The notes below the pieces were generated by a model, which saw only the letters and a program-made list of their open reading frames with translations, was not told where the DNA came from and searched no databases. A program made the translations under genes and the position numbers. A stretch of DNA of 9,486 bases from an uncultured Burkholderiaceae bacterium (GTDB taxonomy: Bacteria; Pseudomonadota; Gammaproteobacteria; Burkholderiales; Burkholderiaceae_F): contig CALGWX010000130.1 of NCBI GenBank assembly GCA_937936215.1, positions 1-9,486 on the forward strand, written 5' to 3'. Of this stretch, positions 6,508 through 9,486 are shown piece by piece; position 1 is the first letter of the stretch, and each line of letters starts with the position of its first letter.

Positions 6508-6662
6508 GATTACCCCCTGCCAGGATGAAGTGCTTTTGGTCAAAGCGAGTCGCCTATCCGACGACTTCGCGGGGAGTGTCATGACTTCGGATGAATCCTC
6601 CAGGTGGGAGCTAGCCCAAAAGGGCGATACCACTAAAAGGTGATACACCGCATAAATAAGCT
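6508..6662. promoter_or_regulatory. Divergent promoter region between peptide and TPR/HD-GYP genes
   Basis: A 155-bp stretch, visibly more AT-rich than the rest of the window, that must carry promoters for both the leftward peptide and the rightward phosphodiesterase. It contains a dyad GCCC-AAAA-GGGC (6614-6625), a second dyad GGTG-ATA-CACC (6639-6649), and a direct repeat GGYGATAC at 6623 and 6639, 16 bp apart. AT-rich CATAAATAAG (6651-6660) abuts the ATG of the phosphodiesterase. I cannot pick unambiguous -35/-10 pairs. Confidence 0.45.
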
Positions 6663-8549
6663 ATGGGAACGCCTCTTCCGTTAATGGCGACCACGCCGTC
6701 GCTTTCGGCGTCGCCGGTCGCGGCCGACGCTGGCGCACAGGCGGCCTGGTTGGCCAAGCTCGGTCGAAGTATCGCGGACACCAGCGCCGCGGCCGGGCGA
6801 ATCTTCGAGGAGGGGCAGGCACAACTCTTGCGGGTCTCGCCAGAAGAACTCACGACCGATGGCGTTGAAGCGTTGCTACTGATTGCCCGCCGTCAATATG
6901 ACTTGGTGAAGGCGCACCAAGGCGTGGCCCCTGCCACCCACGCGCTCGATGGCGCTCGCCGCCTCGGTCACCGCGGCCTGATGCGGCGCGCCGCGACCTT
7001 TCTTGGCGTGATGTATGGCGAGACGGGCAACCTCCCGGTGGCGGTGGAGAACTACGCCGAAGCGCTCGAAATCGCGCGAGAAACGGGCGATGAAACTGCT
7101 CAGGCGGTCGTTTGGAACAACCTCGGCCTAGCGCTGCAGTACGCGGGCCAGTATGCCGACGCCGTGCGCTGCTACGACCAGGCAATTAACGCACCGGGCG
7201 ACGGCCCCGCCCGGCAGCAGGTGGTCTGTGCGGCGCTGGCCAACACGGCGCAAGCCTGCTTGCGGGTTCACGACGTCCGGCAGGGGATCGCCGCGGCCCG
7301 GCGGGGCATCGAACTGCTGGCTGAGCCGGGCGACCCCGTACTCTGCGCCTACCGGGTTGCTTGCGAGGCCCATCTGGCGGAACTGCTCCTCGAAATCCAG
7401 GATATCCGCGGCGCGCAGGAGCATGTGCACGTGGCACGCGAACTTGCCGAGAGATTGCAGCAGCCGCGCGCGCTGTTCCGCGTTTCACTGGCCGAGGGAC
7501 AGGTCGAAGTCCGCGCCGGTCTTACCGATATCGGCCTGACCCGGCTGAAGCAGAGCTTGGCGGGAGCGCGGCGCAGGCCAAAGGAGTTCCTTCGCGACGC
7601 GTTGGCGGCCGCGGTCAAAGGCTACGAGCAGGCTGGCCAGCCGGACGTCGCGATCGTCTACCTGCAAGAACTGCTCAACCTCAATCGCGAAGCGAAGCAG
7701 CAGCAGGTGCTGATGCACCACGAGCGGCATTTGCGCGAGGTCGAGCGCTCGCGCATCAGCGCCGAGCTGCAAGGCGCCGTCGACGGCGAACTCGACTCGC
7801 GCCGCTCATCGCTGCGGGTGCAGCTCGGCGAGCGCGAGTTGATGAAGTCGCGCATCGCGATGCTGGAGCAGCAGTCGATCGCCGCCGAGCTGCACGACGA
7901 CACCACGGGTGAGCACTGCTATCGCGTTGGCCGGCTGGCCTCGATCCTCGCCCGCGAATACGGCCTGGAGGACGATGTCTGCTTCATGATCGACCTGGCG
8001 GCGCGGATGCACGACATCGGCAAGCTGGCGGTGCCGGACTCGATTCTGCTGAAGCCGGGCCGGCTCACCGACGGCGAGCGCGAGATCATGCAGCAGCACA
8101 CGCTAGCCGGCGCCGAGCTGCTGGCGAAGTCGAACATTCCCCAGATGCACATCGCCGAGGAGATCGCCCGCCATCACCACGAGTGGTGGAACGGCAAGGG
8201 GTATCCGCACCGGCTTTCGGGCACCGGCATCCCGATCGCGGCGCGCATCACGGCGATCGTCGACGTGTTCGACGCGCTCACGCACGTGCGGCCGTACAAG
8301 CCGGCCTGGCCGACGACGCAGGCGCTGCACGAGATCCGCACGCTGCGCGGCGTGCAGTTCGACCCGGATGTCACGGACCTGTTCCTGCAACTGGTGCCGC
8401 GGCTGCAGCGCGAGGTCGGCGACCTCGACGAGTATCTCGGCGCCGAGGCGCGCAACTCGCCGTTCGTCCAGGCGCGCGCCAAGATCGCCCGTGCCCTGAA
8501 GGGCGAGAATGGCCGCGGCATCGGCGTCACGTTCGACGCCAGACGCTGA
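6663..8549 (+). CDS. TPR-array / HD-GYP c-di-GMP phosphodiesterase
   Basis: A 628-residue soluble protein with no signal peptide or membrane segment. Residues about 65-340 form some seven TPR-like helical hairpins; the clearest are 106-142 and 147-178 (WNNLGLALQYAGQYADAVRCY). Residues about 340-405 are charged coiled coil. The HD-GYP domain (about 405-580) hydrolyses c-di-GMP in this family and looks intact: GEHCYRVG (417-423), HD pair H450-D451 in MHDIGKLAVPDSILLKPG, H479, HHEWWNGKGYP (505-515, N where D is common), and DVFDALTHVRPYKP (534-547) with D534 and D537. There is no receiver domain, so input probably comes through the TPRs, a protein- or peptide-binding scaffold. The frame has a stop at 6657-6659, so the ATG at 6663 or M8 (6684) must be used. 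Neither has a Shine-Dalgarno, and translation may be leaderless. It is divergent from the peptide gene. Confidence 0.9.
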   Translation: MGTPLPLMATTPSLSASPVAADAGAQAAWLAKLGRSIADTSAAAGRIFEEGQAQLLRVSPEELTTDGVEALLLIARRQYDLVKAHQGVAPATHALDGARRLGHRGLMRRAATFLGVMYGETGNLPVAVENYAEALEIARETGDETAQAVVWNNLGLALQYAGQYADAVRCYDQAINAPGDGPARQQVVCAALANTAQACLRVHDVRQGIAAARRGIELLAEPGDPVLCAYRVACEAHLAELLLEIQDIRGAQEHVHVARELAERLQQPRALFRVSLAEGQVEVRAGLTDIGLTRLKQSLAGARRRPKEFLRDALAAAVKGYEQAGQPDVAIVYLQELLNLNREAKQQQVLMHHERHLREVERSRISAELQGAVDGELDSRRSSLRVQLGERELMKSRIAMLEQQSIAAELHDDTTGEHCYRVGRLASILAREYGLEDDVCFMIDLAARMHDIGKLAVPDSILLKPGRLTDGEREIMQQHTLAGAELLAKSNIPQMHIAEEIARHHHEWWNGKGYPHRLSGTGIPIAARITAIVDVFDALTHVRPYKPAWPTTQALHEIRTLRGVQFDPDVTDLFLQLVPRLQREVGDLDEYLGAEARNSPFVQARAKIARALKGENGRGIGVTFDARR

Positions 8550-8565
8550 TCCGGCGGCCGGCCGG

Positions 8566-8600
8566 TTGCACCGGCGCGGCCGCGCCCATACATTCGATAC
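8566..8600 (+). promoter_or_regulatory. Sigma-70-type promoter of rnpB
   Basis: TTGCAC (8566-8571), a 17-bp spacer, TACATT (8589-8594), then 6 nt to the first base of the RNase P P1 helix at 8601. The spacing is ideal for a stable-RNA promoter although the -35 is only half consensus. The -35 sits in a small hairpin GCCGG-TTGCA-CCGGC (8561-8575) just after the HD-GYP stop. Confidence 0.6.
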
Positions 8601-8982
8601 TGCAAAGTTCGCCGGGCGATCGCTGGTGGCCGCGCGCCACGAGAGGAACGTCCGGACTGCGCAGAGCGGCGTAGCAGGTAACGCCTGCCCACCGTGAGGT
8701 GAGGATCAGAGCAACAGAGACGAGTCGGCCAGGCGGTGGCGTGAAAGCGCCGCCAGCTTCGACGCGCGGCGACGCTTTGGCGGCGCTGGCGGCGAGGCGA
8801 AGCCAGGCCGGGTGAAACGGGCAATCTCTACGCGCAGCAACACCAAATAGGCAGCCTGTGATCCTGCTCGGGGAGGCTGCGGGTAGGTGGCTGGAGCGCG
8901 CGCGCGAGCGCGTGCCTAGACGAATGATCGCCACGGCGGGGCGACCCGCCGCACAGAATCCGGCGTACAGGCGGACTTTGCA
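8601..8982 (+). ncRNA. rnpB: RNase P RNA, bacterial class A
   Basis: The catalytic RNA that matures tRNA 5' ends. The ends pair as helix P1: TGCAAAGTTCGCC (8601-8613) with GGCGGACTTTGCA (8970-8982), 13 bp with one G-T wobble. Universal core elements appear in order: GAGGAACGTCCGGACT (8643-8658, 5' strand of P4), GCAGGTAACGCCTGCC (about 8672), GAGCAACAGAGA (about 8709), GGCGTGAAAGCGCC (about 8737), GGGTGAAAC for the L15 tRNA-CCA contact (about 8810), GCAACACCAAATAGGCAG (about 8837), GAATGATCGCC (about 8921) and ACAGAATCCGGCGTACAGG (about 8953, 3' strand of P4). About 382 nt is normal for class A. Antisense open frames across this stretch are shadows. An IS21-type element begins only about 45 bp downstream. 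Confidence 0.95.
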
Positions 8983-9001
8983 CTTTCTTTCCGCTGGCGG
9001 C

Positions 9002-9026
9002 GCCAGGCGGCGAGGTGTCGCCTGGC
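9002..9026 (+). terminator. GC-rich hairpin after rnpB (possible terminator without T tract)
   Basis: GCCAGGCGGC (9002-9011) pairs with GTCGCCTGGC (9017-9026), a 10-bp stem including one wobble, with a 5-nt loop. It stands where the rnpB terminator should be, 20 nt after P1, but the sequence after it is the IS21-like repeat instead of a T run. It may be a terminator cut from its T tract by the insertion, or part of the element's end. Confidence 0.4.
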
Positions 9027-9071
9027 TGACGACAATTACCTTGGCCGGTTGACGACAACCATCTTGGCCGG
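9027..9071 (+). repeat. Twin direct repeats at the left end of an IS21-family element
   Basis: Two 22-bp copies, 9027-9048 and 9050-9071, share TGACGACAA and CTTGGCCGG and differ at three central bases (TTAC versus CCAT). Such multiple subterminal repeats are the transposase binding sites typical of IS21-family ends, and an istA-like gene follows in the right orientation. Confidence 0.7.
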
Positions 9072-9146
9072 TGGCGAACCGGTGCCGGGCCGGTCCGGGA
9101 GGCGGGGCTAGCGTGAGCCGATGAACGCAGTTCAGAGGCAAACGGG

Positions 9147-9458
9147 ATGCCCGGCAAGAGGATCACGGACCATCAGGTGCTCAAGTACAAGGACCAGCGC
9201 AAGACGCTGAGCCAGACGGCGGCGGCCGCCAAGGTCGCCATCAGCGAACGCAGCGCACGGCGCATCGAGCGCGCCGACCCTCTGCCCTCGCAACGCCCGC
9301 CGCGGCGATGGCGAACCCGCGAGGATCCGTTGGCCGACGTGTGGGATGCCGAGGTCGTGCCACTGCTGCAGACCGACCCGGCGCTCAACGCCGTCACGCT
9401 GCTCGAGGAACTGCAGCGGCGCCACCCCGGCCGTAAGCGTCCGCTCGCCGCACCTTGA
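9147..9458 (+). pseudogene. istA: IstA-type IS21 transposase, 5' part, frame-disrupted
   Basis: The first 103 codons match the start of IS21-family transposases: MPGKRITDHQVLKYKDQRKT, a helix-turn-helix region with AAAAKVAISERSARRIE (about 25-41), then LPSQRPPRRWRTREDPLADVW and VVPLLQTDPALNAVTLLEELQRRHPGR. The family normally continues with a YPDSVxRTLxRR-type segment. Here the frame ends at TGA 9456-9458, while pieces of that segment appear in other frames (Ser-Val-Arg at 9436-9444, Arg-Thr-Leu at 9449-9457, an Arg run from 9459). Several small indels are therefore likely, not one clean frameshift. The ATG at 9147 has AGAGG at 8 nt spacing. A full IstA is about 400-500 residues; the rest is outside the window. 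Confidence 0.7.
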
Positions 9459-9486
9459 CGGCGGCGCCGGGTTTCAGGCTGTGAGC

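Larger units (their letters stand above)
9027..9486 (+). mobile_element. IS21-family insertion sequence, left end (runs off the window)
   Basis: The unit comprises the twin end repeats, a roughly 75-bp leader and the 5' part of istA. The exact tip is uncertain: it could be the TG at 9027 or one near 9016 inside the preceding hairpin. The istB helper gene and the right end lie beyond the window. The reading frame of istA is broken, so this copy is probably defective. Confidence 0.7.

Noticed and set aside
6540..6567. TCAAAGCG-N11-CGACGACT as a sigma-28 promoter for the HD-GYP gene
   Set aside because: The -10 half lacks GCCG at the required spacing.
6581..6643. A 20-residue plus-strand ORF with GGGGAG before its ATG
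   Set aside because: Too short, no motif, and it lies inside the divergent promoter region; chance is the simpler explanation.
6508..6648. 47-residue N-terminal extension of the double-glycine peptide
   Set aside because: It reads through the shared promoter region; the internal ATG at 6507 has a strong AGGGGG site and gives a leader of normal length.
8527..9141. 204-residue minus-strand open frame
   Set aside because: It spans the whole of rnpB on the opposite strand and has no domain signature.
1..9486. CRISPR array or tRNA gene
   Set aside because: No regularly spaced repeats beyond the IS end pair, and no cloverleaf with a TTCGAATC-type T loop was seen on either strand.

Overview
The window is GC-rich (roughly 70% by eye) and densely coded, with GC-ending codons. 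Its gene content looks like a betaproteobacterium, most probably Burkholderiales: a YcgR-type flagellar brake, an HD-GYP phosphodiesterase, a COG3235-type membrane protein paired with a ThDP enzyme, a class A RNase P RNA and an IS21-family element. The taxonomic call is inferred from protein resemblance and the rnpB style; there is no phylogenetic marker beyond rnpB.

Layout. (1) 2-853 (+): 3' part of a haloacetate/fluoroacetate dehalogenase-type alpha/beta hydrolase, convergent with (2) 863-1342 (-), a P-loop-kinase-like protein whose Walker A lysine is missing. (3) 1515-3904 (-): a two-gene operon of a CbiM-like/COG3235 membrane protein followed by an acetolactate-synthase-like ThDP enzyme. 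(4) 4002-4301 (+): a small coiled-coil protein, then a GC hairpin, then (5) 4368-5411 (+), a YajO-like aldo/keto reductase. (6) 5574-6344 (+): a YcgR-type PilZ protein with a candidate sigma-28 promoter. (7) 6412-6507 (-): a 31-codon gene, not previously obvious, for a peptide with a textbook double-glycine export leader and only seven residues after the GG. It has its own ribosome binding site and a perfect intrinsic terminator. (8) 6663-8549 (+), divergent from the peptide: a cytoplasmic protein with about seven TPR-like repeats, a coiled coil and an intact HD-GYP domain. (9) 8601-8982 (+): rnpB with a sigma-70 promoter. (10) 9027 to the end: the left end of an IS21-family element with a frame-disrupted istA.

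The most interesting part is 5477-8549. A c-di-GMP effector (YcgR), a c-di-GMP phosphodiesterase carrying a TPR array, and a divergently encoded, probably exported micro-peptide lie together. TPR arrays are the peptide-binding module of the Firmicute RRNPP receptors (Rap, NprR, PlcR, PrgX). I therefore propose, as inference only, that this is a peptide-signalling module in a Gram-negative whose output is c-di-GMP hydrolysis instead of transcription or phosphatase activity, with motility as a plausible downstream target through YcgR. The exporter/peptidase (PCAT-type ABC transporter) and any importer would have to lie outside the window.
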